Below, one piece after another: positions 21,596 to 33,709 of a stretch of 64,000 bases of DNA (positions within the stretch are counted from its first letter, which is position 1; the number at the start of each line of letters is the position of its first letter). This DNA comes from Basidiobolus meristosporus CBS 931.73 (lineage: Eukaryota > Basidiobolomycota > Basidiobolomycetes > Basidiobolales > Basidiobolaceae). The position numbers were made by a program, and so were the translations under genes. The stretch covers positions 85,593-149,592 of the forward strand of contig MCFE01000159.1 of NCBI GenBank assembly GCA_002104905.1, in the 5' to 3' direction. The notes beneath the pieces are model-generated. The model was not told where the DNA came from. It worked only from the letters and a program-made list of their open reading frames with translations, and searched no databases.

Positions 21596-24497
21596 TCAGT
21601 TGGTGATGTTTCGAATGGTGCGGGTCAACGGCTTGAGTCTTTTGGAAAACTTGCTAGACTTGGTGGGGGTGGAGACTGGAGTGGGGCCGGTCTGACCGGG
21701 ATACTTGCTGGAGTCGGGTTTCTCCCTATCCGAGGTGTCGTAACGACGTTGCTTCAGGAGCTCCATTAGCTCCTCCGTGGGGAACGAATCCTCTTGCCCG
21801 ATGGATTTTTCCCGGATAAGCTGGGGAGGGGGAGGGGGCAGCGGGGGTGGATTGAGCATGTGATTTAGCCTACCGCTGGAGGAGATTTTTCGGAGTCCCC
21901 GCAGGCTTTCGGCGCTCTTACTTGGCCTGGGGACCTTGGAAGTCATCGGGTGGCGGATGCCGGTGTTGAGCGGGATCGGCGAAGAGATCTCCAATCCGGA
22001 AAAGGAGAATTCGTAATTGGGAGACCCTTCGGCGGGAGGGGTTCCGAGGGCGTAGCGTGCTCGATGCAAATTCGGCAATGACGGCTTGCGCGAGCCAAGC
22101 TTGGATTCGCCATGATCGTACTTGCTGGGGGAGTGGCCAAGGTTAAAGTGCAGGTGATGTTTGATGGTCCCCAAGGCATCTCGGATTCCACTAGTGTTCT
22201 GCTTTTCCCAGTTGCTCTCCTCTTCCATGGCGCTATGATACGACGAGGAGGTAGACAGGGTGGACCCGGTGTTGGATGTAAAGGAGAAGGCCGCTGCTCT
22301 GTCGGCCGGTTTATCGTGGCCTTTCTTGGGCTCCCGGATCTTACTAATCTCGTCCACCTGGCGCTCAGACATCCATAGCTGGCAGAGAATATGGTGCAGT
22401 ATCACCTGTTGGGTGGTGTATATACTATCCAGCTCCTTCTTCTTTCGTCGCCCGTTCACCGATCTCTCGTGGCCCGACGGATGGCCCTGATTTTCCGAGG
22501 AGAGCGAGTTGGTGCTGAAGGTGAAGAATTTCGACTTAGACTTCAAGAAGTTGGGCGGTGGGTCGGGTGGATATTTGGGACCCGCTAGATAGCACCGGAG
22601 CACCGCCAGTAAGGTTTGCACCCGGGGGTCTTCCTCAAGACGTGCTGTCGAGTTCGATTTCCCTTTGGTTGGATTCACACTGGGGGTGCCGGGCGTCGTA
22701 GTGGCCGCGTTCGCTCCGGATTTCTTCGTGGCGGCCAAGAGGTAGGTGATGTCCATGATGAACACACCGAGGAACGGGATGGTGGGCTTGGTGAGCGGGA
22801 GGATGTGCTTCGAGGCACTAGTGTCTGACAGCATATCCCCACCTATGGTGATCTCCCGGTACTTCCCATAGTTGTTATCCTCGCTCATCAGTTCCCGAAG
22901 AGAGTCCAGCCGCGACAGTGATTTCTTGGGGATGCACGCCCACGTACGTTTCAGCCTTTCTACTGGCGGAGTCCCGGTGGCACTTAAGACAGCCTTCAAC
23001 GTCTGGAAATTGTTTAGGTCGTACAGTCGGGAAGCGATCCGAATCCAATGGTTCAGGATTTGCGCCCGGTGGGACGCCTCCACTGGAGACAGAATGGAGA
23101 TCTCGATGATTCGCGTCAGGTAGTTGAAGAAGTCGGTCGAGGCGACAATGGCGGGGTGCGGGCTCCGCGGAGAATGCGTCAGGACTGCATTCGGCGGGAT
23201 CCGCTGGAACAACGCGGACTCGATCAAGGTGAGCTGGTAGGCCACCAGACGAGGAGAAAAGGTGTAGATGGTGGTGGAGGTGGTGGCCAATTGGACCAGG
23301 TTATTGATCTTCCCCAGGGTCGACTGCGTCTCTGTGATGGTCACATTCAGGCTCTGGGCTTTCTGGAACATGGCCAGGTCCTCTTGGTTCGTATCCGGCT
23401 GCTCCGAGTCTTGCGTGGGTGTAGCGTGGGTTCGGCAGACGTTGTGCAATGCCACCATCTCAGTGTTGATGGCCTCTAATTTCTCGCTCAGCATGTGGTA
23501 GCTGCTAAGCAGCGGGGATTTCGGAATCGACGGGACGTGGTCGGTCTCAAGGACACTTTCGTCCGCTTGTGCCGGCACAAGATTCAACGGATCTACACTT
23601 CCTTCGGGAACGATGTGAATATACGTTTGTTGCGGAAGGATCATGTTATTAGGTATGGACAGTACGGGCGCCTTGTGTGGGTGAAAGTTAGGGGACTCTG
23701 GCGGGGAGATGGCGGAGAACAATCGGTTCTCCGGGGATTCGTCGCATGTGGAGAAGAGGGGGGACTCTGGGGGTGAGATGGCTGAAAACACTGCCTGGTC
23801 CGGGGAGTTTGGGGTGGTGGACTGGTCCGAATCGTCGCAACTCCAATCTTGGCACGCATCCGCAGTTAGTTGGTGCTCAGGTTCAACCAGCATCTTCGAA
23901 ACCAATACATACCATAATTCTCATCGCTGAACACCGGCAAAGGCTGGGAATCGTCATGGACGATGGCCAGCCGTCTTAAATACTTCGTTGTGCCAACTCG
24001 CTTTCTAGGAGTGGTCATTTGATATGTTGTCTGGATCTCCACCTTCCCGTTGGTATCAGGCTGAGGCGTATCCTGTGGGGACTGGGGCGGAGGTTGAAAG
24101 GCTCGCCGATGGGTGTCAACGTTGATAGAATGCTGCTGTATAATCGCCTGTGCACCGGCGACCGATTTTTGGCAGGACTCGAAGAGATGATTTACTGAGC
24201 GGGGCTTCTTGATAATCACTAAAGCATTGAGTGTGGTTCAGTTGTCCGGACAGGCGCAGACACGCAAGACTTGCTCCGACTTACCCTGGTTCTCAAAAAC
24301 AACGGTTTTCAGGCTATTTGCAGCAACCTCCAAGGCATATAGGTAAAGAAAATAGGCCTCCTATGGTTACAAGGGCCAGTGTGGCTCGGTTAGCTTAGGC
24401 TGGCAGCCCCAACAATACAAGCAGCCTGGTCTACCTCAAACCCCCCGTCACCTTGGCTGGTGGAGGCCTTCGTCAGAAGTTGTTGTATCTCGTCCAT
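21596..24497 (-). CDS. Ras guanine-nucleotide exchange factor with MIT-like N-terminus
   Basis: Four exons (high to low): 24435-24497, 24285-24360, 23913-24218, 21596-23847, giving 898 residues. The N-terminal ~85 residues (MDEIQQLLTKAS...AYFLYLYALEVAANSL...VNHLFESCQKSVAGAQAII) look like a three-helix MIT/USP8-dimerisation-type bundle. A Ser/Pro-rich linker with repeated SAISPPESP motifs follows. The RasGEF (CDC25) catalytic region is at about residues 350-600: FFNYLTRIIEISIL, HWIRIASRLYDLNNFQTLKAVLSA, and GGDMLSDTSASKHILPLTKPTIPFLGVFIMDITYLL. The C-terminal part has TTQQVILHHILCQLW and a poly-proline block (PPPLPPPPPQL) suited to SH3 binding. It should activate a Ras GTPase at membranes. Exons 1 and 2 rest on splice logic only. 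Confidence 0.85.
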
Positions 24498-25706
24498 CCA
24501 GAAGATTGAATAGGTGAGGAATATTCGTCACTCTCCAGCACACCGGGAAATGTTTGGAAACAACGGGGAAGTGGGGTGTCGGTGGGGTTCTGAAGTGCAA
24601 CGAGAATCGCGCGAACAATATGCTATGAGGGTAAACTAAAAGTGGGACGGTGCTAAACGGAGAAAAGTGCTGGCTGTACGAAGCAGGAAAAAGGATTTCC
24701 AAGGTAAATTGCCACCCAAAAGGAAATAATAATACCAACTCGAGGAAACAATGGTCAAGAACAATGAGCAGGGTCGGTGGAGAAAAATCCGTTAGCAATA
24801 GGGTGATTTCAATCTTAAATCGTAATTTAAAATAGCTATGCGATCAACATATAGCCGATATACGGATCGGTGGGTTGGATATCGTGGATTCTATTCGACC
24901 CACGCCAACTGAGGGAACAGTCAGTGTGGGTTGTGTTTGGGTTGGTTGAATGCGTGTCGCTTATTTATCATTTCTTCGGTCCAAGCTGAGCTAATGTACA
25001 GGAGGTTCAGTCATATGTGACTAGGCTTTTGTTGAGATGCGAGATTTCCTTGAATGAGAACGGCTTGCTACTGCTGATTGGTGGGGCTGAGGTGCCTATC
25101 GAGTTCATTGGCAGATTCCCCGCGATTGATTGTCTAATCGAAGCCATCTGGTTGTGGTTGGGTCATCTGTGAGCAGCTGGGTTGATGTCATCTAATCCAT
25201 GACATGTTTGGAGCCGATCACAGCCAGGTTCTAATCCCGTAGTACAGTGGCGGAATAATTTTGGCTTTCCAACCACACAGTGCTTATTTTTACACAACCA
25301 GGTTTGCAATGGATGAGGTACAGCAAGCTGCATTTCAAGCATGCGTTCGGTCGTCAGCTGAACCGGAATGTGCGATGCCCTTTGTGTGGCGATCGAAGCC
25401 AACCAGTGTGCTGGTCTACGGTCTTCACTTGAGCAAGTTTATTGAACATACAAGGGCTGTATTGCACAATGTTCCTGGCATTGATCAGCAACATAGGTCG
25501 CACATGCTTGCGTGACTGGCTAACCATTTGGATGCCTCGTATGAACACCAGGGTGAGTGCCATCCGAGTCAGAAACGGGTACTGTGAACTCCTCCAGCAT
25601 AGACACTATGTCTCCCGTTGCCTGGCATCTATGGTGGCAACTCACTGTCACAAACAAGGGACAGCGTACATTCAGGGTGAATGTGTCTTTACTTATCAAT
25701 TGACTG
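24498..25706. other. intergenic
   Basis: 1.2 kb containing the RasGEF promoter and an AT-rich spacer. Only short overlapping frames are present on both strands. Confidence 0.45.
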
Positions 25707-26346
25707 TTAAACAGATTCAGTGGTAATTGTACTGTTGTCGGACAAATTCCCATCTATCCTGATGTTGTTTGCTGCTAGTATACTTGCCTCGATCGCCTCC
25801 AGTATGTCCAGCTCCCAAAATCCCATCTCGTAGTCCACAAGGCCGTATCTCTCCAATATATCACACCACGCAATAACCGAATCTCGGAGATGAAACAGAT
25901 GGGTTTCACGTAGCTGGTCCTTGTCGCTCCTTGCCGTGGTGGTACGGGAGAGGGCGTACAGCCAGCAATGGTTGATGCCTTGCCAGAAACCTTCCCGATC
26001 ATACACATTGAAGGGTGCCTCGTCACTTGTCAAACCTAAAAGTCACTTATTCTTGAACTTTAATCAGCCGTTGGGAAGGGTGGAGGGGATGGTTGTAAAC
26101 TAAACCTAGTGCTTCGCAGTTCGACACAACCACGTCGGTTATGCTCACCAGGACCTCGAAAGCCTTCAGAATGGCCCCCTGCTCAATGTGGTCCAGTGCT
26201 TTCTTGAGCTCGTTCTGGATCTCCTCAAAGTTGGTGGTGAGCGCGGCGGTGGTCACTACGGTTGTCGTGGAGGAGAGGCTTGAGAGATGAGTTTGCATGG
26301 GCCTGGAGGTGTTTGTCGTGAGTGTCGGAGGATTCGTGTTGGCCAT
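25707..26346 (-). CDS. small helical protein of unknown function
   Basis: Two exons, 26106-26346 and 25707-26035, joined across a 70-bp intron (G|GT phase 1), giving 189 residues. The N terminus is Thr/Ser/Asn-rich. The rest is helical: NFEEIQNELKKALDHIEQGAILKAFEVLVSIT, then LRETHLFHLRDSVIAWCDILERYGLVDYEMGFWELDILEAIEA. The mixture of Leu/Ile/Trp and charged residues, and the clean splice, argue for a real gene. The ERYGLVDYEMGFWE block looks like a conserved fungal motif. I assign no function. No TM or signal peptide is present. Confidence 0.6.
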
Positions 26347-28030
26347 AAGAGTATTCAGATAACAAGTTGCCTGCTTGTAGTGGACATCGAACTCATATCT
26401 GGCCGATGAAAGCCACTGTCATAGGTGTGGCCAATAGGAGATGGCTGGTTGGCTGAGATACAGTATAAAGGGACTACCGCATATTCAGCTATATTGTATG
26501 AATCCCATCTGGCATTGGAGAGGTTGTGTTTGCTCAGCAAGATCAAATGAATAGGCTACTCTGCTAGAATTGATGGCATTCTAGACAATTGTCCATATTG
26601 ACTGCCATATGTGGCTAATCCATGCCAAAGCGCTTAGGGTCAATGATTCATACTGGCCTGCTGCCGGCTATCGTTTGTGCCAGTCGACGTTGCGATGGAA
26701 TGGGAACCCACGCCAAAGGGTACATCCCATTTGATAAATCCATCGATGACATCATTCCCTGGTGTGAATTGGTGATGTATCGAGCTGGTTTCAATATCAG
26801 CAATATTCCCAATGAGTTGCATTTTGGCCTCACACCAATCACTTTGCTGGGATTCGAAAACCCTGCGTGAGAATCAGTGTAGTCTTGTTACTAGAGCCAT
26901 GGTAAGTGGAGTTGGCTAGATGCGAGCTCCATAGCGTTGCCGAGTGCATGGTCTCTGAGCCACCCGAAAATCGGTAATTCATTGAAGCCGAGAGGTGACA
27001 AAGTTCTGGTTGCGTGGCATCTGGCTATGATGTGTTAGCTTGCTCTGTTGAAGTTAATTCTTGTTCATGTTATACATCCGCAAAGTATCCAAATTCTGTC
27101 ACAGCTCGCAGTAATCACCAGGAAACTTGTTTGCTGGATGATTCCATATACAAAAAAACACTCCTGAGATAGTCTGGGAAGGTCGGAGGCTGAGACGCTG
27201 CTATACGTATAGCACAAGCTTCTATGAGAATCTGAGGTTCTGGGAACATGTTTCTGCCTTCCTTTGCTGAGTTTGCTTGCACACTTCAATTGCAGTGCAA
27301 AATCTTTGGCAATATTCTACCAAGAAGATTCTTGACCAATCTAAGGATGTTACTTGCTTTCTATGGCCATGCTGGATACAAAGCTTGGTGCTCCCTCTGC
27401 TGAGGTTTCCTCTTACTATGCAGCCTCTCTCTGTATATTCCTTGGTTCTTATTTGGGCATTGACATGTATCATACTTCAATGCAAGTAGAAACCTAAATT
27501 GGATGCATGATCCATGTAAAAATCAGGCAATCTATTGCACTCCCACACTTCTACTTGCATACCTAACCACACTTAGTATCTATATGTGGAAATTCTCTTT
27601 CTTAATTGATGTAGCTCTCACTTGAGAGGTACTCTATAAGCCTGAAATAGCCATGAGCTAATTATCTGTGAGAAAGGCTACATCAGAAGAGTTTGGTTGC
27701 AGTTTTGATAAATCTGAAAACAAAATTACAGATAAATATGAACTTTTGTGTAAACAGACTTATACTTCATCTTTTATGTTGCTAACATAATAGACTTACT
27801 CATTTGTGTCATTGATAGATGAAGCAAATTGTACTGTGACTTTGCTATCTGGGTGTTACATTTGAGTGATATAGAACATAAGCTTTGTGCTAACATCTGA
27901 ATCTTCCACCAACTTTTCTACCAAGACCATAGCTTAAAAGCTTCAGTATTTCTGCTCAAACCCTTTGCTCCTATTTGCATACAATATTTCTGTCAAAGTG
28001 TTAAGTACTCAAGATACAAAGACTCTCAGC
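26347..28030. other. gene-poor AT-rich region
   Basis: About 1.7 kb with short frames only; an 82-codon frame at 26622-26870 has no support. AT content rises towards the repeat-rich segment that follows. Confidence 0.45.
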
Positions 28031-28320
28031 TGCTGCAAGAGTTTGAGAGATACTGGAAGTGAACAAGTAGATTATATGGTTTTCACTTAATGATTTATTG
28101 AATGTAAAAGTGGTGTTTATACTTTTATATGGTCTTGCCATAGTAAACACGCAGAATAGGGTTTAAGAAGGTCACAAGAACATGTGTGCAAAGTTTGGGG
28201 CTGTTTGGACAGCTTATCTAATTTTTGTTCTCTGAGTACCTGATACTTTGGTGAAAATATTTGAAGTAAATCCCAACAAGGAATTTGGTCAGTATTCTCT
28301 AAGATTTGTAGGTAATCTGA
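28031..28320 (-). repeat. decayed copia LTR, reverse orientation
   Basis: The reverse complement of this stretch aligns along most of its length with the LTRs of the copia element at 58146-62814. Shared blocks include the 3' end (ATCTCCAAGACTCTTA-like), TATAAAC/T plus ATTCAATAAATCATTAAGTG, the CAAACTTTGCACACATGTTCTTG block, AAATATTTTCACCAAA and GGAATTTGGTCAGTATTCTC on the plus strand. It is diverged by substitutions and small indels and lacks the first ~95 bases of the LTR. No internal copia sequence is visible beside it, so it is probably a solo or truncated LTR. Confidence 0.8.
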
Positions 28321-28565
28321 CTTCTTGATGTTGTAGCTTTGCTCACCAGTTTGGCTTCCACACTTTCTACAACAGAAGATGTGTAGGCTTTGGCAAAAGT
28401 ACCTTTCTCTGCTAGATGATCTACCTCACTGAAATGTAGCACAACTAGCAGCACCTCAAACTCTTGTCAAAACAGCTGTTGCCTTATTGTCCATTCTTCT
28501 TAGCTATTACAGGATTTGGACTGCACTTGGTAGATAGGGTTGATTTGTGAAAGCTGCAGCTTTTG

Positions 28566-29011
28566 TCACATGCTTCTCTGTCTCTGGATTGGTTGAGCTT
28601 TCCTTTCTTTCCCCTTACCTTTATAACTGCCAGGACCTGCATTGCTACACTGGCTGAGTGGTTCTTGAATTGTATTGTATTTTTTCCTCAAAAAATGCTG
28701 CACTGATGCTTCTGTTTCTGCCTTTCTTTTCCTGACTGGCACTCTTCCAGCTACCAGATGTTGCATTGCCACTTGTTTGGAGCTTTCAGCTTTACTTGTA
28801 ACTGGCACTTGTGAAAGTTACTTATTTTTTGCAGTGGCACCCTTGTACTTCTGCCTTTAATAGTTTCAACTATTTGTGAGATATCTTCTTTGCATATCAA
28901 TGCTGGCATTTGTTTGTCTCCCTTTCTCTTTGTAGCTGCAAATTGGGTTAGGAGTCTTGCATACATAGGAACCAATACAGTGAACAAACAAGTTATGCAG
29001 GTATCTATCAA
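28566..29011 (-). pseudogene. possible decayed ORF in repeat-rich region
   Basis: Two overlapping minus-strand frames (28751-29011 and 28566-28808) have protein-like composition: an Lys/Arg/Glu/Gln-rich sequence with RKRKAETEASVQHF and FAATKRKGDKQMPALICKED. They overlap out of frame, which suggests one frameshifted coding sequence. It resembles nothing I know. Being between LTR relics, it may be transposon-derived. Confidence 0.25.
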
Positions 29012-29386
29012 TTATATATTAGATGAAAAAGAAGTATTTGAGTTTTTGCAAGTCCTAAGCAAAAAATGCACATAGAGTATACTTAGTGAGGCTTCAAGAG
29101 CATATGCACAGAGTTTGTAAATTCTGGATTTCTTCCATGCAGGGTGCTGCAAATACTTGGTCTACACCATAACAGTTCATATTTCAGAAGATTCTAATTT
29201 GCATATTGCCAAGCTATTTGTTACTTACTTGGGATTTAGTATGTATGATATTAGCTGTGATTTAGAAGTAGTGATGGCCTGAAGGTAATTGTTATTATCA
29301 GACCTGTTCAAAAGGCCTCAACTCTTGCTTACAGCTTCCTGAGGTCTTTTTTGAGGTATGCCCATCAACTTTTTGAGGCTCTTTTG

Positions 29387-29481
29387 GCGGTAAGAGTCTT
29401 GGAGATAGGGAGAATGATCTGGATGAAAAAGTGGATTATGTGGTTTTCAATTGATGATTTATTAAACGTAACAGTAGTACG
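29387..29481 (-). repeat. second LTR fragment, reverse orientation
   Basis: The reverse complement matches the 3' ~95 bases of the copia LTR: TAAGAGTCTTGGAGAT, then GATTATGTGGTTTTCA and GATGATTTATTAAACGTAACAGTAGTA on the plus strand. It ends abruptly and is followed about 65 bases later by a pol fragment in the opposite orientation. Confidence 0.7.
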
Positions 29482-29547
29482 CATTAGAATACCAGTAGAA
29501 TGCTAGAAGATTGCCAGATGAATTCTAAGTATGGGACTTTTCATAGG

Positions 29548-29640
29548 GCTACCCTGTAGGTGAAATGATTGCGGACATATTTATGATATTATTAGCTAGT
29601 CACGTTTGTATATTTCCCTATTTTAAATTAACCATACTAT
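29548..29640 (+). pseudogene. copia pol 3'-end remnant (RNase H end)
   Basis: DNA here resembles the last ~80 bases of the copia pol gene at about 62350-62440. GAAATGATTGC-GACATATTTA and ATTAGCTAG are shared, and the translation MIADIFMILLAS parallels MIADIFTKPLAR. The copy is degenerate and lacks the expected polypurine tract and LTR downstream. It is the remains of another, older element on the plus strand. Confidence 0.65.
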
Positions 29641-30227
29641 ATTCTGTCCAAGCTCACTGTCAGGATCTAATCGGAATTGGTACACTCCTGGAATTTGATA
29701 GTACTGTGAATGTATATGATCATCCACATCTGATACACATGGCGCTTCCGGAGGCACCAGAATAAACTGGAGACTTTCTACCGGAAAGTCGTACATTCAA
29801 GATTACGGGATGATTTCATAATATAGAGCACGGCAAGAGTGCTGTTGAGTCTTCCAGAGCATTTTCTGTAGTATGCCTCATTAAATGTTGATATTGCGAA
29901 TGGTACCACGTGGATTTATTTACCGAAGGTAGAACGCCCCGTCGACCTAACTGAGATTTACAACAAAAACAAAGGGGTCGACCCTACGTAAGCGATCGAG
30001 GAGCATTGGGGTGATTAGGAGCTTGGGACATCTTCAGTATAACACTCTGTCTACTGAACCTTTACAGTGGAGGAGTCAAAGTCCCGGTGGGTCTTTATTT
30101 ATTTGGATTCGGCTATCAGCGTGGTGAAAAATGGTCAGGAAAGAAAACCGACACAAAGCCCGTCGAGAGGGCTGGTTTCTACCAAAACTTCCTGACGTCT
30201 TAGCGGATACAGTTGTGTGGACGGGAA
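29641..30227. other. intergenic, downstream of chitin synthase
   Basis: 587 bases without a recognised gene. Likely holds the 3' UTR of the chitin synthase. Confidence 0.5.
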
Positions 30228-33200
30228 TCATTCGGACTGCTGGTCGAAACTATCGCTATCAGTATCCTTCTGAGCCGTTACGTTCACCGAGGAGAGCCTC
30301 ACCAGCTGGCTAGGCGTGTGGTAGCCCAACTTCTCCACGTCTATCTTCGAACTACCATAGGTGCCCATCTCAGTCAGGAACAGGTTGGCCTTGCGCCGCT
30401 TCAGGGCCTCGAATTCCGACCACTTACGTAGAGTGATTTTACTTGGGTCGAACTCCCCTTCTTTCTTGCCGTGTGGCCCATCCTCTTGCGTCTCCCCAAG
30501 AACCATACGGGTCTGGCCCCAGCTGAAGTCGTCGAAGTGCCAGAAGGCGTACACTGGGAGAATCAGATTCCACACCGGAAGGGAGACCAGGTAAATGATC
30601 ATCCAGCCGATGTACACCAACTTCCGAGTAGTCATCACGATGAGGATGGCCGGCAGGCCTAGAATCACTGCTAACAGGGTCAACGGGATGATCGGAACCG
30701 GGCTCACCACCAAGGAGATCACGATCAAGTAGATGGTGAAGCAAATGGCCGCCGGCAGGACGGTGGTGCCCAGTAGCTCCATGAAGATCACGAACTGCAT
30801 CGAGAAACAGAAGGTCCCGCACAGATCGCGGATCAGCACCAACTCCAGTAGGTTGTGAACAGTGGAGTTGATCCAACGCCGGCGCTGGGACAAAAGCACT
30901 CCGAAGGAGTCGGGCACCACCGTTTTGCACACCGCCTGTGGCACGAAGATCATCTTTCGCTTTGGGAAGGTTCGCAACATGAGCGTGGTGAGGAACCGGT
31001 CCTCCCCCAGCAGGAGGAGGTTCTTCTTGTGCAGTGTATTGACCACGTTCTCCGAATAGTGCTCCACCACCTCCGGACTTGCCAGGATGGGCACCCAAAG
31101 CCCGCTGCTACCCTTGGGGGCCTTGATTCGGTACATGCAGAAACACCCCGGGAGACAGGTCACTCCGCCAAACACCGACTCGAAAGCCTTGCTCTGGTGA
31201 TGCGAGATGTAGTACTCGAACACTTGAATCATCGACACCCAGCTGTCCTTCTTGTTGGCGATCTTGGTTTCTCCGCAAAGGCCCATGATCTGCGGATCCC
31301 GTACCATGCAGGACACCATCCGGGTGACCGAGTCTGTATAGACCTTGGTGTCCGCATCCACCATCAGAACAATCTCGTAGCGGTCGGCGCTCACCCCAGT
31401 GGTGCTCCAGATGGCGTTGAATAATTCGTACTCCATCTCGGTCATACGGTCATCGAACATCACATGCTGCAGAAAGGACATCAGGATGATCTGGCTATCG
31501 CGCTTTCCTCGATTCCCCGGCTTGGAGGAGCTCGCCTCTTCCGGGGTTCCACACTTGGCGATCAGGATCATGGGGACCCGCTGTTGCCGCGCCAGGGGGA
31601 CGGTCCGATGGTCGAACTTGTAGTAGCCGGCATACACCTTGGCCATGTTGTGACGTTTGGAGCCGTCTGCGATGGCGACGTAGGAGAATGGCTGGACATT
31701 CTCGGGGGAGATGACGAAATCCTGGATCATCGAGAGGCATATGTCCGGGGTAGGCACGGCGTTCTCACTCCCAGTGATCATCCCGTCGGCAATCACCAAG
31801 ATCAACTTGTGGGATGCTGGGTAATCGGTGAGGGCGAGCGAGTCCAGCGTGGTGCGTATCCCCTCGGCACCCTCAGAGTAACATGTAACCAGCATGATGG
31901 TGTGGGCTAGAGGGAAGTTAAACGGCTGAAAGGAGGTTTGAGGAGGCGAGGGCGGGGTGTGTGCCCTGAATATGGCCCCTACTGAGGTGTTCGAAGACTG
32001 GCGAGAGAGCGTGTGTGAGGATCCACTTGAAGAAGAGGCAATGGTTTGCGCTGACCCCGAGTTTTTGTAAAGGGCGGGGGGCATGAGGGACGGGGTGGAT
32101 ACAGGGGCCATGCACGATTTGGTTTTACTCTCGTTAGCAAAAGGGCTTGGGTAGCCACCGCCTCTTTTCCCATGGTACTCGGCCACGACCGTGGGTGACG
32201 AGTAGCGACTTGTGGTTGGCAAGAAGCCAGTGCTGGATTTGTGAGTGAGGGTGGAATTGGACCTTGGCGAGTAAATGGCCAATTTCTTTGGGTTCTCGCT
32301 CCACTGCTCTATGGCCTCCAGTCGTTTCATCCGCTCCTCGTAGGTCTCCTCTCGAAATGAGCCGAGACGCCAGCTAAGAACCCAACCAAAATAGATGGCC
32401 AGGAAGAACTTGGTCAAGACAACCCCAAGTATCACCAATAGAGACACGTAGAGAACCACGTTGGATATGATGCACCCCATACTGGTGCTGTCTAGCACGC
32501 CGACCCGAAGTATGTCCATGGCACAGTCTGCCTCCGCTTTGTAGAAGTTCTTGAGCAGGTATGTCACGTCAGTTCCGCGATAGGGAGACTTGGGATCCTG
32601 GATCTGATAAAATATGTCTGGTGCCTGGATACCTGGAATCAACCAGGATATCAGGTCGAAGTTCAGCACATGGCCGTTGTATACAACCAGGGCTTTGTCT
32701 GTCGATTGTATGTCGTTCCAATTATAGAATATCTCCTTGGTGTGCCGGCCGGTGGCCTTTCTGGATAGCGAGGTAGTGTGGCAGGCTGATTCAGGATAGG
32801 CGGCCAATGGATTAGGGGGGCTATCGGTGTCTCGGATGACACAGGGGAAATATTTCGGAGCAGTCAAGTTGCTACCGACTGCATTGCTGGACATGAGTAC
32901 ACCATCACAGTGCTGGTAGTGTAGTTGGAACAAGAACGATACATCTCTACCACCAGCTATCGCTGCCAGGCCTTCATTGGGTGGAAAACCTGGTACGGCG
33001 GGGTGCTTAATGTTCCCGAGTTGAAAGGCTTTACCATTCAAGTTACTCTCCATTGAACTCAACACACCCTGCCTGATGCGGCCAACGTTATCAAACCCAC
33101 ATATCACTTGTTGAAAGCCAAATGTCAGGAATCCTACGATGCCACAGAGAAAGAATATGATGGAACAAAGGGTCATCTTCTCCCTCCAAGCCTGCCTCAC

Positions 33201-33673
33201 TTCAGGAGTCTTCATGCCTTGTGAAACAGAGAAACTGGTTAACTGACGACATCTTCTCGGATGGCTGCACCTGCTTACTAACCACAACAGTCCAATACTG
33301 GGGACGGCGCGTAGAAGGTGACGATCCTTGAAACGATGATCCAGCAATTTGGGAATCTCCTGATTTTAGACAGATGTGAGCCTTTCTTGGATATACTTGC
33401 ATTCGTGAAGCTGTCGCATCTTCCGAAGAGATTCCGGCGATTTGGATGCTCTTCTCGCATTATCGCCTCTTGACGAGATAGCCGCCTAGTGGTTGAATAC
33501 CTCTTAGGACGTACCAACGATCTTCTTCTGGTGTGTGACACGGAGCTAAGGACGGCCTCTGCTTTATTCTCGGTCACTATGGTTTGGAAGCAACGGTTAA
33601 CGGCTGATCGAGCTCATTGTCATCACGCTAAATAGATACCATCAAAGGGACGCCCAATATGATCCATCTCCAT
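30228..33673 (-). CDS. chitin synthase, class IV type
   Basis: Three exons (high to low): 33640-33673, 33283-33576, 30228-33217, giving 1105 residues. The N-terminal ~100 residues are basic and cytosolic. SRIVTFYAPSPVLDCCGMKTPEVRQAWREKM leads into a first TM helix. A luminal cytochrome-b5-like region follows (TGRHTKEIFYNWNDIQ...ALVVYNGHVLNFDLISWL), then a second TM (NVVLYVSLLVILGVVLTKFFLAIYFGW). The family-2 glycosyltransferase core has VLMVDADTKVY, GLCGETKIANKKDSWVSMIQVFEYYISHH, a GGVTCLPGCFCMYR segment, LLGEDRFLTTLML and QRRRWINSTVHNL. C-terminal TM helices follow. It polymerises UDP-GlcNAc into chitin at the plasma membrane. This domain order fits class IV (Chs3-like) without a myosin head. 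Exon 1 encodes only 11 residues, inferred from splice phase. Confidence 0.9.
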
Positions 33674-33709
33674 GGTGGTGCTTACGCTTATTTGAGGTAG
33701 TTCTAGCAA

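Noticed and set aside
30439-31424. Long alternative frames within the chitin synthase (30439-31098 minus, 30855-31424 plus)
   Set aside because: They arise from GC-rich third positions of the chitin synthase. The compositions are random (Gly/His/Pro-rich).
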